Shown piece by piece: positions 48,157 through 61,505 of a stretch of DNA of 64,000 nucleotides. Position 1 is the stretch's first letter; each line of letters begins with the position of its first letter. Below the pieces are notes generated by a model. It ran no database searches and had not been told where the DNA came from. It was given only the letters and a program-made list of their open reading frames with translations. The stretch lies in the NCBI GenBank assembly GCA_039881145.1, contig JAYKKI010000074.1, positions 8,906,501 to 8,970,500 on the forward strand, read 5' to 3'. Position numbers and translations under genes: made by a program. The DNA is from Druceiella hillmani. Taxonomy: Eukaryota > Arthropoda > Insecta > Lepidoptera > Hepialidae.

Positions 48157-48460
48157 GTGGAAAGTGGCACCGGATATGAGATCATTTGCGTATGTCAGTA
48201 AAGCTATTCGCAATATATTCCTAATTAGTCGAAGTATTTAGACTTATATATACATTTTTTTATACCATTATATCACCATATAATATAAAAACGAGTTATA
48301 TTATTTTCAGCTTATTACAAATATGAGAGTAGTTTCAAAAACGCAAGATTGGCTTTCTGAAAAAGGTGTACTTTGATTTAAATAAAAATAACGCGCCTCT
48401 TTAATCTATTAGACTGTTTTTTTAAATAAGTATCTATCCTTCATTTGTATGGAAATTAGA

Positions 48461-48625
48461 TTGAATATATTTGGCGTTAATTTTGTAGACATTCATTATT
48501 CATAATTAAATGAAACAACGTGATGTAGTATTATTTCTACTTTCCTTCAAATTCTTTACCATGACCTAGGTTTCGATGTATTACAACATCTTCAGGTGGC
48601 AGACAATCTTTGCTAATAGCCCCCA
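48461..48625 (-). repeat. dispersed repeat with hammerhead-like core, copy 2
   Basis: Reverse-complement match to 16905-17085. On the minus strand it reads GCCACCTGAAGATG, then TTGTAATACAT, CGAAACCTAGGTC and ATGGTAAAGAA. The elements CTGAAGA (48595-48589), GAAA (48574-48571) and GGTC (48566-48563) are placed as in a hammerhead core. ACC and GGT form a three-pair stem III before the cleavage-type GTC. Stem I would be CCAC with ATGG (one mismatch). Confidence 0.65.
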
Positions 48626-49734
48626 ATTTTTTCGTTAGATTGGCGTCTTAACAGAATTATTAAAAAAGTTAATAAATCTCTTTTAAATTAATTTCCAAAA
48701 GAAGAGGTGCTTGCATTCGATAAACTCGGTTTTACACTTCCAACCAAAAATTGTATCTTGTAATAGTTAACATTTAATAGTAATTTGGTATGGAAATTTA
48801 CAAAACTAAGTAAACAAAACTATCTTTTCTAAATTTTTCGTAAAATAGTTTCAGATATATTGGGGAAAATATAAAAAATATGCCTTATGACCGAAACTTG
48901 TAAATTTTTAATTATAAAAAGAAAAATGCTAGAAGTCTACATACAATTTATCAGAAAACTATAGCTACGATTCTAAATATAATAGTTCAGGAGATGTACA
49001 CGGCATTTTTTTAACCGTGTAATTTAAGGAGGTCTAATCGAAGGAAATCCGAGACATCTTCTCGGTTAAATTTTTTTGGACCTTGCCGATGCAACCTCGA
49101 TCAATCATTTCATAAAGGGTAAATTTTCAGCTACTTTGCAATACTAAAAGAAATGTATTACTCGTCCTAAATTATGACTTTTATCTCAATAATTTTCCCC
49201 TTTCTAATTAAATTTGTTATTTATACTACCTCTGTCGTGTTTCTAAAAGTTGGTTTTCGATTGCATGAATCTTAAAATTAAGAAGACATAATGATTCTTC
49301 ACTCTACCAAGCAGAGCGACACCTCCAGCCTATCCCAACAACCTTATCTCTTTTGCGTACAGTTTTTGGTGTGTTCAATGAATATCGGCATTTTTTTTAT
49401 GCATTATTACACTTGAAAGCTCTTACTACTGTATTCAGTCGGTGTTTGTGCCATGTGTTTTATCAGCATCGATTGTGCCATTGTTGGCGAAAATAGATTA
49501 TAATTATTTGAAGTGGTCCACTTCCCTCATCATATCATATTGTACTGAAAAGAATACTGCTATCTATTTTATTACATTTATTTTATTATATTATTTTATT
49601 TTGGAAATTCATGTCAAGAAATTAATAATTAGATTACATTTGATTCTACGATAAATACTATGTTAAAATCAGTATAAAACTTAAATATAATGCGAAGTAA
49701 ATTTCTGAACATAACACACCCCAGATAATTAATT
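48626..49734. other. AT-rich intergenic DNA
   Basis: Nothing recognised; the 70-codon plus frame at 49442-49654 has no motif. Confidence 0.5.
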
Positions 49735-49915
49735 AGAAGGAGGCGGTTTGGAAAGGAGATAAGGTGGTTGTTGCAATCTCGAAGGCACGTCCCTCTGGGT
49801 CTGATCTGTTTATTCGCCTCACGAGCCGCGCCACAGTGACATCTCCCACTGCCATATCGAGGTGCTCCTTTAATACCTCGAGTACGTCATCTTCAATAGG
49901 GGTATTGTACCGATT
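49735..49915 (-). pseudogene. unassigned coding-like relic
   Basis: On the minus strand about 55 codons read cleanly in a composition unlike the surroundings (GC-rich third positions): EDDVLEVLKEHLDMAVGDVT, then VARLVRRINRSDPEGRAFEI, then ATTTLSPFQTA. Upstream the frame is lost in AT-rich DNA, though nearby words such as RLPSD hint at more. The piece is amphipathic and charged, as in a real protein. I do not recognise the family; a TE ORF fragment is most likely. Confidence 0.4.
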
Positions 49916-50645
49916 GAATTATGTCTGACGGCAACCTCTCCGTTGGTTTCATATCAAGTATGCGACACCTCTTCAATTATTCATTATTGCTAGAACGATA
50001 CTCCTTCGTTCTTTGCCATTATGGTATTGAAATGTCTGCAATTTTAAATTCTTTTGCGTCTTTCAGAGAATTTATTTTACATAATGCCAATTAGATTTGT
50101 GTACTTAATCATTGTTTAAGAGAGTGGATAATTTATAGTTTGAAGAAGTATATATTTGAAATTCACATTTTGATTAGTATTATTTAGTGAGAATAATATA
50201 TTTATGTTAATAATGGAACAAAGACAGAAAGATGATCCGTTGTGAAATGGCTTAAAATTTTTTGAAGTTCACATAGCGGGGAAAATTAGGGTAAATAAAA
50301 AAAAACAAATATTGGTCGGTTAATTGGGTGAAATTGTTATATATCTACTACATTAATATTTTTAAAAGTTGTTCAATTATTATTAAGTGGGCTCAGGAAA
50401 GGTATAAATCTGTTTAATATTGATGACGTAATTAATAATAATAAAAATAATAATTGCAACAGTTTTTTTAGGGCTAAAAAGTAGCTATAAAATTAATAAC
50501 ATTCCAAGCAAAATAGAAAGGATTAAAGAAAATATTTATATATCTCACCTAATCTGAATTAGTTATATTATTATCCACAAAAATATGGCTAGTGCGGCTT
50601 GTGCATCATTGGCATCAACATCGTCGATACAGCCGGTTTACAACA
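49916..50645. other. AT-rich intergenic DNA
   Basis: Nothing recognised. Confidence 0.45.
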
Positions 50646-50684
50646 GAAAGTGCTCATAATCATAGTATGATTATGAGCACTTTC
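50646..50684. repeat. perfect 19-bp hairpin, 1-base centre
   Basis: GAAAGTGCTCATAATCATA (50646-50664) is mirrored exactly by 50666-50684. There is almost no loop, so it is a cruciform-type palindrome. Confidence 0.95.
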
Positions 50685-50933
50685 AATAAGTACATAATAT
50701 CAATAATGTACATAAATAGGGTGTAATGAATATGATATTATAAAAAATATTCTTTTTATTATTTTGAAACACATTAATTGAGATTTCTATTTAAATTATT
50801 TTCTTGAAAAATTTCATGCTCATCGATATAAAACTACAATAATTGTGAGGCTCTGGCTGACGGATGAATGGACAAGACGAACTTTTAAGGGTTCCTTATT
50901 TCATTATGGTATCATAAACGTGTTACATATTAT

Positions 50934-50934
50934 A

Positions 50935-51001
<67 letters not shown>
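50934..51001. repeat. (TA)n microsatellite with TACA interruptions
   Basis: Alternating TA with one internal ACAT interruption and a CACATACATC end. Confidence 0.95.
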
Positions 51002-51004
<3 letters not shown>

Positions 51005-51426
51005 CATCAGATGTATTTGTATATATAAACATATTTCAATGATTCCCTTTAAATAAATGTAACAAGTTCATATACAATATAAGGAAATATTATTTAAATT
51101 TTAATGTGGAAAATGCGGTAAGACACGCTTATATGAAATAGAAGAGGAAGAAATATTGTGACGATAAAAAAATAAAAAGTTTAATTACATTTTCAGAAGA
51201 TCTTTTAAAATACAAGTCGACGCACAGAAGGATTCGTGAGTGATTTTTTTAACGTTCCGGTTTTATCTTTACCGTACAGAATCCTGAAATCTAAAAGAAA
51301 ATTGTTGTCAGTATTCAGTTGAATAAGTTAAAAATGAATCGTAGAATATTTTATAATACACGACGACGCAAAAAATATTATACGTACGGATATTGGGTTA
51401 TCTGGGCTTATTATATTATAAGCAAT
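51002..51426. other. AT-rich intergenic DNA
   Basis: Nothing recognised. Confidence 0.45.
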
Positions 51427-51455
51427 TATAGTATAAGCAATATGCTTATACTATA
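51427..51455. repeat. perfect 13-bp hairpin, 3-base loop
   Basis: TATAGTATAAGCA (51427-51439) pairs with TGCTTATACTATA (51443-51455). Confidence 0.9.
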
Positions 51456-52540
<1,085 letters not shown>

Positions 52541-52729
52541 GTTTTATGTTTTTTTTTCTTTTTTCTTTTTTTTTTATGTTTTTGAAAGAGGCCTTGTAAT
52601 TGATTGCTATTTATTTTCATTACTTCATTTATTTTCATTGCTTACATCTTGTGCTTTGGTAGGGTTTTTACTTATCAACAAATTTCAGCATTCCGGGTTT
52701 CACAACTCCCTCTGAGAAACTTGCTGAAC

Positions 52730-52732
<3 letters not shown>
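52541..52732. other. T-rich spacer
   Basis: Begins with a T-rich run (about 52550-52585), possibly the 5' junction of the LINE relic. Nothing else recognised. Confidence 0.4.

Positions 52733-52777
<45 letters not shown>
52733..52777. repeat. (TA)n microsatellite
   Basis: About 45 bases of pure alternating TA. Confidence 0.95.
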
Positions 52778-52779
<2 letters not shown>

Positions 52780-55212
52780 CCTAATTACAATATTCTAGGC
52801 TGTGTTTTTATACATTTTTTGTTACCGAACATATTATATCGATGTCTAGCGGCCTCTAAGGCCGAACACATCCTATGCATTCAAATATGGGACAAATTTC
52901 TAAGTCGTGTCGCTTATAATAGGTGAAATAAAATTTTTAACAGTTAACGAAAGTAGGGAGTATTTTGTTACTTGACGAATTATAAATTTCAAGCTGAGGC
53001 GAAATTAATATTTTAATTTGTAAACACTGCTAAGTTTTGTTTTGATTAAGTAGCCATTGGTTAATAAATAATGACTACTTAAAAACATTCAGAATTTTTA
53101 GAGTTTCTGAATCATTCTATAGCCGAGTACATTATAAATTGATAAATTATATTATTACCCCTAGCTTTATGAATTTAAATTTAGCAACCAAAAAAGTATG
53201 ACTGCTGATTCTATTATTAAATATTTCAGCGATGCCGTACGACTACACCTTACAGAAGCAAACCTATTGAAGCCGACTGGTTTTGGACATCGACAAATTG
53301 AAATCACCAATAAAAAATGACTAAATGAAAATATTTGATACAACTTTTGACAAATTAAACTGAATGACCTCACAGCAGAGAAAAAATTACAATGGTTAGA
53401 TAAAATTTACAAAACAGAGTTTAGGATCCATTTAATTGCCATGTAGACGTATGTACTAATTCTTTTATCTTTTCAGTGTACTTTCAATTAATTGAACCAC
53501 CTTATCACTGAGGATGAGATGCATGCTGTATATGTGAATCATTTGTACCACAATTATATACAGTATATTAATTTAGTAATATAAGTATACCTGAATTTAC
53601 TTTATACGATCGAGAATGAGTCAGGGCTCAAATCTGGCGCCTATACTTACAATTCGAAAACGACATGAAAATTTTACAGTCGTCCACGGCTGCAGTGTGA
53701 CATCAACGCCGTCGTCGAGAAATAAATAATTATTACCACAAAAATGTACTGGTGTTAGATTTATATTTAGGGTGGTAAATTGGCATAAGAAAGATCCACA
53801 CCGTGGCAGCCTTTTTTCTGCATGATAATGGTCTCCCACACTAAAAGTTTTTTAGATCCATTTCAGTTTCTACATTACTTTTATTCGGTAATCCTAGTGC
53901 CGTTTGATAGTATGTTTAAGTCATTCACAAGTCACGATTCTACGGAAGATTATGGAAATTCATCGACAAACTGTTCGATTCATACTCTGCGAACTTTTAT
54001 TTTGATTCTCTCTATTATTTTTGCCAAAGAGATGAGTACGAGTATTCGATAATAACGACGCGTATATTACTTATGTGTGTTTATTATTATATTATTATAT
54101 ATTTTTTGTATTAGTTAGAATAAAGTGGGATAAATCACAATATTTTTTGAAGTTTTCATTGAAGATTTTTCTTGCCAAATTAATATATTGATTAAAACCA
54201 AAGAGTTTCTAAAAATATTATAATATAAATTCTGTCTGTTTGATATCCATAAAACTTGTTTCGAAATAATATCTTAAAAAAAAAAATTAATTTACAATTG
54301 AAAAAAGGCTTCGAAGCGGAAGCATATTTTTGAAGTATTTTAAATACTATATTAAATTTAGCACTAAAAATAAGAAAAGAAAACTAATAGACCCTACCAA
54401 AAGTGTCAAATATCACGGAATTTGATTGATCTCGAAACCTAATTTGGTCTCATTTAATTACTTCATCGATGCTTCTAATTTCATACAAAAACGACTTTGG
54501 GATTCAGGGCGGCGGAAAAATGTTACGCTGTAATACTTTAATCGGTATTTTTATTTGTCTGTCTTTTTTATCGGCGTTTCGTTCATGTGTTTAAGAAGAC
54601 AAACTTGGAAAAATAGATATATATATATATATATATAACAAATTCTCACTTATGTGGAATAAGAAGTATTAAGTTTATCGTTAAAAATCAACTTCAAAGT
54701 AAAAGGAACTTAAATATTTAATTCTCAATTCAAGATGTGCAATTATTTCAATTACCAAAATATAGTAATTACCTTCCAATCTATCATCAAATCCTGAATA
54801 TGCTGATAGTCACAGAGGTATCATTAATCTAAATATTTGAATCAAAACTCAATTGGGCTTGCGATTACTTTTTCTGACTTCTCATAATAAATATCGTAAA
54901 ATTACGAAGAATTCAAAAATTGCTAAATAAATTTGATCCAACGTTGGTCCACCTTTACTTAGTTCTGGACCATGAACATAAATAAACAAAAATACAGATT
55001 TATAATATCTTACTTTTTTGTATCTTCCCAGCTTGTTTTAACCGCAGCTAATTTTTATCTATATATTCTAAGAAATGTTTAAATACAATCAATTTGGATT
55101 AGTTTCCAGAATAATACAAGAAAAAATTATTCAGGAAGTTATTGATTTTATTAATCCATAAAGTTAAAAAATTATTTTATTGGGCTTTCCACCTAATAAT
55201 AAATTGTATAAT
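52778..55212. other. AT-rich intergenic DNA
   Basis: A 72-codon minus frame at 53621-53839 lies in a slightly GC-richer block (CGCCGTCGTCGAGAAATAAA near 53706) but matches no family I know. A short TA run occurs at 54617-54637. No gene supported. Confidence 0.45.
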
Positions 55213-55241
55213 ATATTTCTTACCTAATAGGTAAGAAATAT
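55213..55241. repeat. perfect 13-bp hairpin, 3-base loop
   Basis: ATATTTCTTACCT (55213-55225) pairs with AGGTAAGAAATAT (55229-55241). Confidence 0.9.
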
Positions 55242-55427
55242 AGCAATTTTTATAGGGTCTAAGCTAAAAATAAAAAAAATTGCATGCAAAAATGAAAAAT
55301 TTATTGCATCTAAAATGTAGAACGTGAAGAACGAATTTTATTACAAAGTATTTGTATATTCCATAAAGATGAAGATTTAAGAAGACAGTCAATCCCTCTA
55401 ATGTTACTTGATTAATTCAAGAGAAAA

Positions 55428-55505
55428 TAACAGGACGCATTCCTGAGAAATTTATTTTTTATATACTAACAGGACGCATTCCTGAGACATTCGTTTTTAT
55501 ATCCT
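55428..55505. repeat. two-copy direct repeat, 39-bp period
   Basis: TAACAGGACGCATTCCTGAG occurs at 55428 and again at 55467. Similarity continues into the T-rich end of each unit. Confidence 0.9.
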
Positions 55506-58019
55506 GAGAGAAATGTAGACAAATTCCACAGTATGCCTTCCAATTTTACTCTAATGGTATCCACTTCTAATTAGAATATTGCTAGATTCCGAATTTTGGG
55601 TTATCCAGCATGAATAATATCGTCATTGATTCTCACGACACCTTTACAGTAAAAAAGGACACCGAAGAATAATGTGTCAAGTTACAATGAAATGAAGCTG
55701 TCATCTTCAACAAAATGTGTGTCAACAGGCAAAAATGACAAAGATCTTGTCTTCAACAGGTTTCATCAGAGAATTAGTTGGCCGTAGCGTAGGTCACTGA
55801 GTTGCGCATTAGAAACTCGTTCAAATGAGCCCTGCATCCGAGCTTCGTGATGCAAGCTCCCATTATAATGAGCGCATAACCTTGCTTGGAGGTGTTCAAC
55901 CGTAGAAGGTAACGAAAGTAACTGAACCCCCGAAATGAGCTTTGAGCATTGTTTTCATCAATAATTCTGACATCTGTTACTTGTGAGTCAGGTTAGAGTT
56001 CTTATATTATATTCTGAAACTGTATGTGGATTATAATTTGCGGATTTGGAATGTTATTTATTTTTTTTGGTACTTTTTATAGTCGGACATTTATTACGTT
56101 GGACAATGGTTTTGAGAAAAAATATCAATGAATTATTCCAACCTTCGTATTAGCCTGTTAATTATCAGCTGCATCCTGCTCAACGTAATTCGATGTACAT
56201 AGATAATCTTGGGTTTAACATTTAATTGTTACTGAATTTTAAAACTTATTAAGATCTATATTTTATTCACATATTTTTAAGAAATATGTTTTTTCCAGCA
56301 AATGCAGGATGAGTTTTGAATTTTTAGAGGCGTATATTGAGAAGTTTGATTATTTCCTTCAGAACAAAGTGCTGATTAGTTGAAATTGAAGGAAAGGTTT
56401 AGAACTTAGTCCAAGTTTTAGAAGAGATTACGTTAAAGAAAGGAAAATTTTGTCTGTTCAACTTACTTTCCTATTGCGATAATCTTCAAAAGGGTGAAAA
56501 GTTATTTTCCTAATAGCTTTTCACTCTTTACATAACCACAAGGTTCTAATGGTGCTATTCCTGATAATGTAGTATATATATAGATGAGGAATAAGTAACT
56601 TAATAATATATCAATCACTCGTACTATAATAGTTAATTCGCAGAGAACTTTTCCTATAAAACGCAGGCAGTCACCAAGGATTTTTAAATTTAATTCCGTA
56701 TATATGTGAAAAATGGGTTCAAAATTTATTTCCAGAAAAAAATTCGATCCACGAAAATTGTTAATACTTTTAGTAACTAGAAACTTTGTAAATATACCCT
56801 ACAAAGTAAATAGTTAAAATTTGAAAGCCAGGACCTTAGTAATACATCTAACCTGCTTATACATAAAAGAAACGATAGAAAACAACTTCATATAGTAGTA
56901 TCATCAATAAATATTGGATACTTTGTTATCAAATGATGCTACACACATTTTAAATAGCATCATCATTTACTTCACCAAGATCTAACTAAAAATGTATATA
57001 CTTGTATTTTTCTTGTTTGTATTGTCTGAATTGATTTTCCATTTTATTCCATTTGACTTCCTGTATTGGACTTTTTGAATTTTACTTTAATTTTGCATTC
57101 GATTTGTTTGGAGTTATTTTCATGTCTTTTTAATTAAATTCTTCTCATGATTTTGAAGTTTTTACTTTGGCGTTTATATTTATTTTCGTTCTTATGTATG
57201 TTTCGATACTGGACTTTTGGTTCCTTATAATGTCGAGATTGTGTTTGTTTTTATTTCTATTTTTCTATTTTATCCAATAGATTTTGAACAGAACAAATCA
57301 AAGGGCAAAATTTACGGCAAGTCGTCATTCCAATTATTGAAGATGGAGCTTGCCTTTTTAGCTGCTTTTCCTTTTAATGTTCGGCACACCAGAAACAGTA
57401 ATGGACTTGTGTGAATAAATTTTAAATTTCATATTAAATAAGAACGATGAATTATTAGTTATATGACACAGTATTAGCGCTGAATACTACAGTACACGAA
57501 ACGTAAATGTTGATAAGATTTAACCTTAAGAAATTTATCGTAACATATTATTTTATCTGAGTGTTTTTTCGCAAATTTTCTTCCTGGTGGTCGGATATTT
57601 ATACACTAATTTCAAACTCGGTCTGTTCAATGTTATCTTTAAAAAAATAGGAAAGGCACACTAATACTGCCTTGCCCATTACACTTAAGGTATACTAACA
57701 AAATTGGGAAGGCCGTACTTTGATCCCTTCAGAAAAAAAATATGTAAAAAATCATATATCACATCAGAAAACTACATTTAAAATCATAAAAGTAAACCCA
57801 GATATTCACGGAATATAGGTCACGGAAGTTGTAAAAGCAAACTGCTCTTAACAATTATCACTTGACAGATCTAAAATAAACAGATAAATTGCGACAAATT
57901 TAATCAGGCACATCTTCTGCTGCTACTTATACAATATTTATTAGCTAAAATATCAGTTGCAGCTGAAAATTAGCAAGCATATTTTGAAATACAGAGGCCA
58001 AAGAATAATAAGTATTTAT
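55506..58019. other. AT-rich intergenic DNA
   Basis: A GC-richer block at about 55780-55950 (GAGCCCTGCATCCGAGCTTC) has no open frame and no identity I can assign. The 65-codon plus frame at 57217-57414 lacks motifs. Confidence 0.45.
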
Positions 58020-59078
58020 TCAAAGAGGAATAAGCCTTTCTTCAAGTAGCGCCAAAAAACCCAACAAACCTTTCGAAATTTTCATTTTCTTTTTCAATAA
58101 CTTCGACTTATAAGGTTTCCTAGGAAATTTCTCAATACATTTTTTAAAATATTTCCAGGCTTCTAATTCAATTTCGTTTAATTTTTCATCGAAAGTTGTG
58201 TCTTTCATCGATTTTCTTATGTCCAGGTCAACGAAAATACCTTCTTTTATTTTAGCTCCATACAGAGATGGAAACATTTGGTGTGGATATTTAAAACCTT
58301 CTCCAGCGCCAGCGCGAATTGTTTCATAATTCCCAGTTTTACGTGTAAAGGAGATAGCAAAACTTTTTCCCGCGGGACTATATTTTCTTTCACAACATTT
58401 TTGATTCCAGAAACCAGTCCAGTTCTCTCTCGACTATCCCACTTGCAGAGAAAGCTGGGGTATTTTATATAGCCATCTTGTTGACCGGTCAGCACTCTTA
58501 TAACTTTCAGATTTCCACATACCATCTAATCGTTATTGTGCGTAATTTATTTTACTCAAACCATTTTTCAAATTGTCGTAATATTCTTTCAAGTGTATAG
58601 AACGGACGACTGGCTGTGAAGCGTATTTATTGCCATGGTGCAAAAGGACTGCTTTTAAACTTCCCTTTGACGAGTCCATGAACAAATTCCATTTGTTTGT
58701 GCCATCTTCGATGTTAAACATTTTCACTAAGCGAGGAATGTCTTTGTAGTGCACTAGATCACGATCTTCAGCAAAATTTGGTGCAAATTCTTTTGCAACG
58801 ATACCAAGAAAATTAGGTACTGGTAGCCAGGAGTAAGCATATTCTTTTCCGATAGTCTTCCGAGTCGATCCGAGGAGTTAAGTTACATCTTTTGGCAGGC
58901 TTAGGTATCTTGTTAAGTCGTTCAGTTCTGACTGTGAAAATAATTTTGTTCCACTAGCACGTGGGTCAATTTGAACTTCCGGTTGAGATACCTCTTCGAC
59001 ATCCGCGCTCATGGCTTCAGCTTGCACTGATTCCAAATATGAAGGTGATGGAGGTGCAACGTTCGGGTCGCGAGGCAC
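58020..59078 (-). pseudogene. decayed copy of an uncharacterised transposon-associated arthropod gene
   Basis: Minus-strand pieces in order: AEAMSADVEEVSQPEVQIDP, FSQSELNDLTRYLSLPKDVT, an in-frame stop, then LLGSTRK (59078-58850). VHYKDIPRLVKMFNI and WNLFMDSSKGSLKAVLLHHG follow, then YASQPVVRSIHLKEYYDNLK (about 58754-58533). VCGNLKVIRVLTGQQDGYIK, FLCKWDSRERTG, KNVVKENIVPREKVLLSPLH and VKLGIMKQFALALEK come next (58525-58247). Last are YGAKIKEGIFVDLDIRKSMK and LEAWKYFKKCIEKF (58277-58020). From memory, proteins with this series (a DL-x-L-x-K block, FIDSSK-x-SLKAVLLHNGN, FLCxWDSRAR, LLPPLHIKLG, AKIKEGIFVGP) occur in many copies in arthropod and cnidarian genomes, without known function. The WDSR cysteine/aspartate block suggests a nuclease-like fold, but that is a guess. 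It is broken by stops and frame changes, and the C-terminal part is missing. Confidence 0.7.
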
Positions 59079-61429
59079 CGTGGGGCAAAGTTCGGGTCAC
59101 AAGGCACTACGTGCGTTTCGACTGCAAGGTTGGATATACCAAGTCCTTTTTTGTTTCAGAGTTTTAATCTTGCAACAGCAAAAATAACAGTCTTCGGTGT
59201 GTATCTGAGATTATCTCCATTATATAGATGATTGTAAATCAAAGGAATTATTCTGCCCTTTTAACCACCTTCAAATTTCACGAACACATGTCGCACAAAC
59301 TTTATGTAGGATCTCCTGTTTGTCTTGGTTAGCAATTGTTGGGCAGAAATACAATGTTATAGATATTTCTTATAAATTCGGTAATATTATGCTGCTGTTT
59401 TGACAGCATAAATTGCCAAAAAATATAACAAAAATTATGCTCTGAGTTTATACAGTCTGTCTCTGAGTTTCGCGATGACATCTTTAAGTGAGCTTTACGA
59501 ATTGCATGGAAGCACTGATTTTGAAAAGAAAATAATGTCGCTATTTATACAAAAATCTAGTAATCTACCTTCATTAACACACTTTAAACGACTTAAGTTA
59601 ATTGCAGTTCATTTTTAAATTAAATGAGCTAAAAATCAACCTTTTCTTCGTTTTTCTATTTAATACTTTATATTTAACTAACTATTTATGAGAACTTATT
59701 CATTGTTGTCTACTGCAACCATTCAGTATGTTTTTTGTTCAATAAGAATCAATTAAAATAAAATAACAGTTCTTTATTAGGTATTTTTGGCAAAAAAATT
59801 ATGCTAAGTAACTAAACATTCTGACGTGATTGGATTTTTTTAGCGTAATCAGCGCCTCTAAATCTATCAAAATTAGTCATCGAATCTGAAATAGCAAATC
59901 CAGTGTAGACCTGTGAAATTAATGGTTTATATAATAGTGTTGCCGTGAAAACTTTTGCAAAACCTTACCTGCGGTGGCCAGAGGAACGCTACGCTGATGA
60001 AATTAAAACATCAATCGCTTTTCAGACTTTCTACATAAAGTAGTGAATAGTGATCTCTGACGAGATACTACAGGTTTAAGTTGTTACTAAAAGGTTTATG
60101 TTCCATGATGATTTATCTGAGATGTTGCGCAGAAATTGAAAGCATCCAAAATTTTGCAATGGTACTAGGATTCAAATTATAACTCTATATATTAATGCAG
60201 CAGAGGTCTTTATTTTACCTGGATATGCTTAAGGAGAAACACTATTGGAGAAACTTATCCCATATATTCTTGAATAGATTATTTTTAATTCAAGAGACGA
60301 GTTTTCCCTTAACATGTGTATTGCGATGACGATATTATAAGTCGCAGTAGAAAACAGTCCTTATAGTACTTCAGCATCGAAGTATACCTTGTTCCTTGTT
60401 GGATATGAATATAAATTCATTATCACCACTGCACTATCTAGAAAAAATAACATAAAGTGTCCTCGCTTTGCCCTGCTCCGTTTCTCCTTCCCGCAGTTAC
60501 TAAATGCCCTTATCTGATTTATCAAATGAGATGGGTCATTGCAGTTGGAAATATATTGGCGGGAATACTCCGAATTTTGAGTTAACAGTTAAGCCGATTT
60601 GCACATTTTTTAGTTCTTTTTAGGTTATACCACCTAAAATTATGGAAGAAATATCTTAAAAAAAACTTTTGTTACTAGACCTTTTGAACGATTGCCAATA
60701 TATGGAATTTAAAAAAAAATGTTGTTTACTTAATTTACACCACAAATAAAATTTCCTTATATTTTTCAGTGTTAAGATATATGTGAGTTAATAAACTTTA
60801 GGATTAGATTAAATTTTGAGTTTCTACTTTGAATGGGGTCACGAAAGAAAAAACGGTTGTGACAAACTTTACATATAATAGTAATCAAAGTTTTAACCTC
60901 TGTTTCACTACGACTCACGTTTTTCGCCATACTTATATATTCTCTTTGACTTCGTTTTATGATAAAATTTATGTTTTTGTTCTTAGAGTACAGACAGTTG
61001 TCATTTTATAAATTACTTTATTTAATAAAAAAAAAATCCGATAACGAAGAGCGTTCAATTAGGCATATGCATTCGATATATATTCTTATGGAAGCAACTA
61101 ACTAAACCAAAATCTTCCTGTTGTTCACATTATTAAATTATCGAACTACTTGTTGCACTGGCTTTTAAAAAACAACTTTTTATTATTTTAAGGTTCAGTA
61201 GTTTCCGAAATAAAGGGTTGAACATATTTTCATGTAAACCTCTAAAAATCTTCTATCAAAGTGATAAAGAAAATGTTTTGGAACCCTTCTTACTAGCATT
61301 TTCAAATAATATCCCACACTATATATATCAGTTAAAAGATATTTTTTGAGAACCTAATTTGTTTCCCTTCAATTTTTCTACTTATATCTTTGGGTGTTAC
61401 CTATGGAGATGTGTAAGTGTATTACTATC
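59079..61429. other. AT-rich intergenic DNA
   Basis: The first 90 bases (GCACCGTGGGGCAAAGTTCG) are GC-richer and may be the 5' part of the preceding relic. The rest holds nothing I recognise. Confidence 0.45.
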
Positions 61430-61505
61430 TAAATTTCATATCGTATAGACAGGCGGACACTTGAGTGATCCTAAAAAGGTTCCATTTTTTTGTTTTAAGG
61501 TACAA
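61430..61505 (+). repeat. relic of a dispersed insect repeat (GGTTCC-TTTTT type)
   Basis: ATTTCATATCGTATAGACAG, then GCGGACACTTGAGTGATCCT and AAAAAGGTTCCATTTTTTTG follow the layout of the widespread insect repeat ACAGACGGAC...GATCCTATAAGGGTTCCGTTTTT. Related ends lie at 10198-10260 and 63660-63740. Confidence 0.5.

Noticed and set aside
53621..53839. 72-codon minus frame in a slightly GC-rich block
   Set aside because: No recognisable motif and no continuation on either side; not enough to call a gene.
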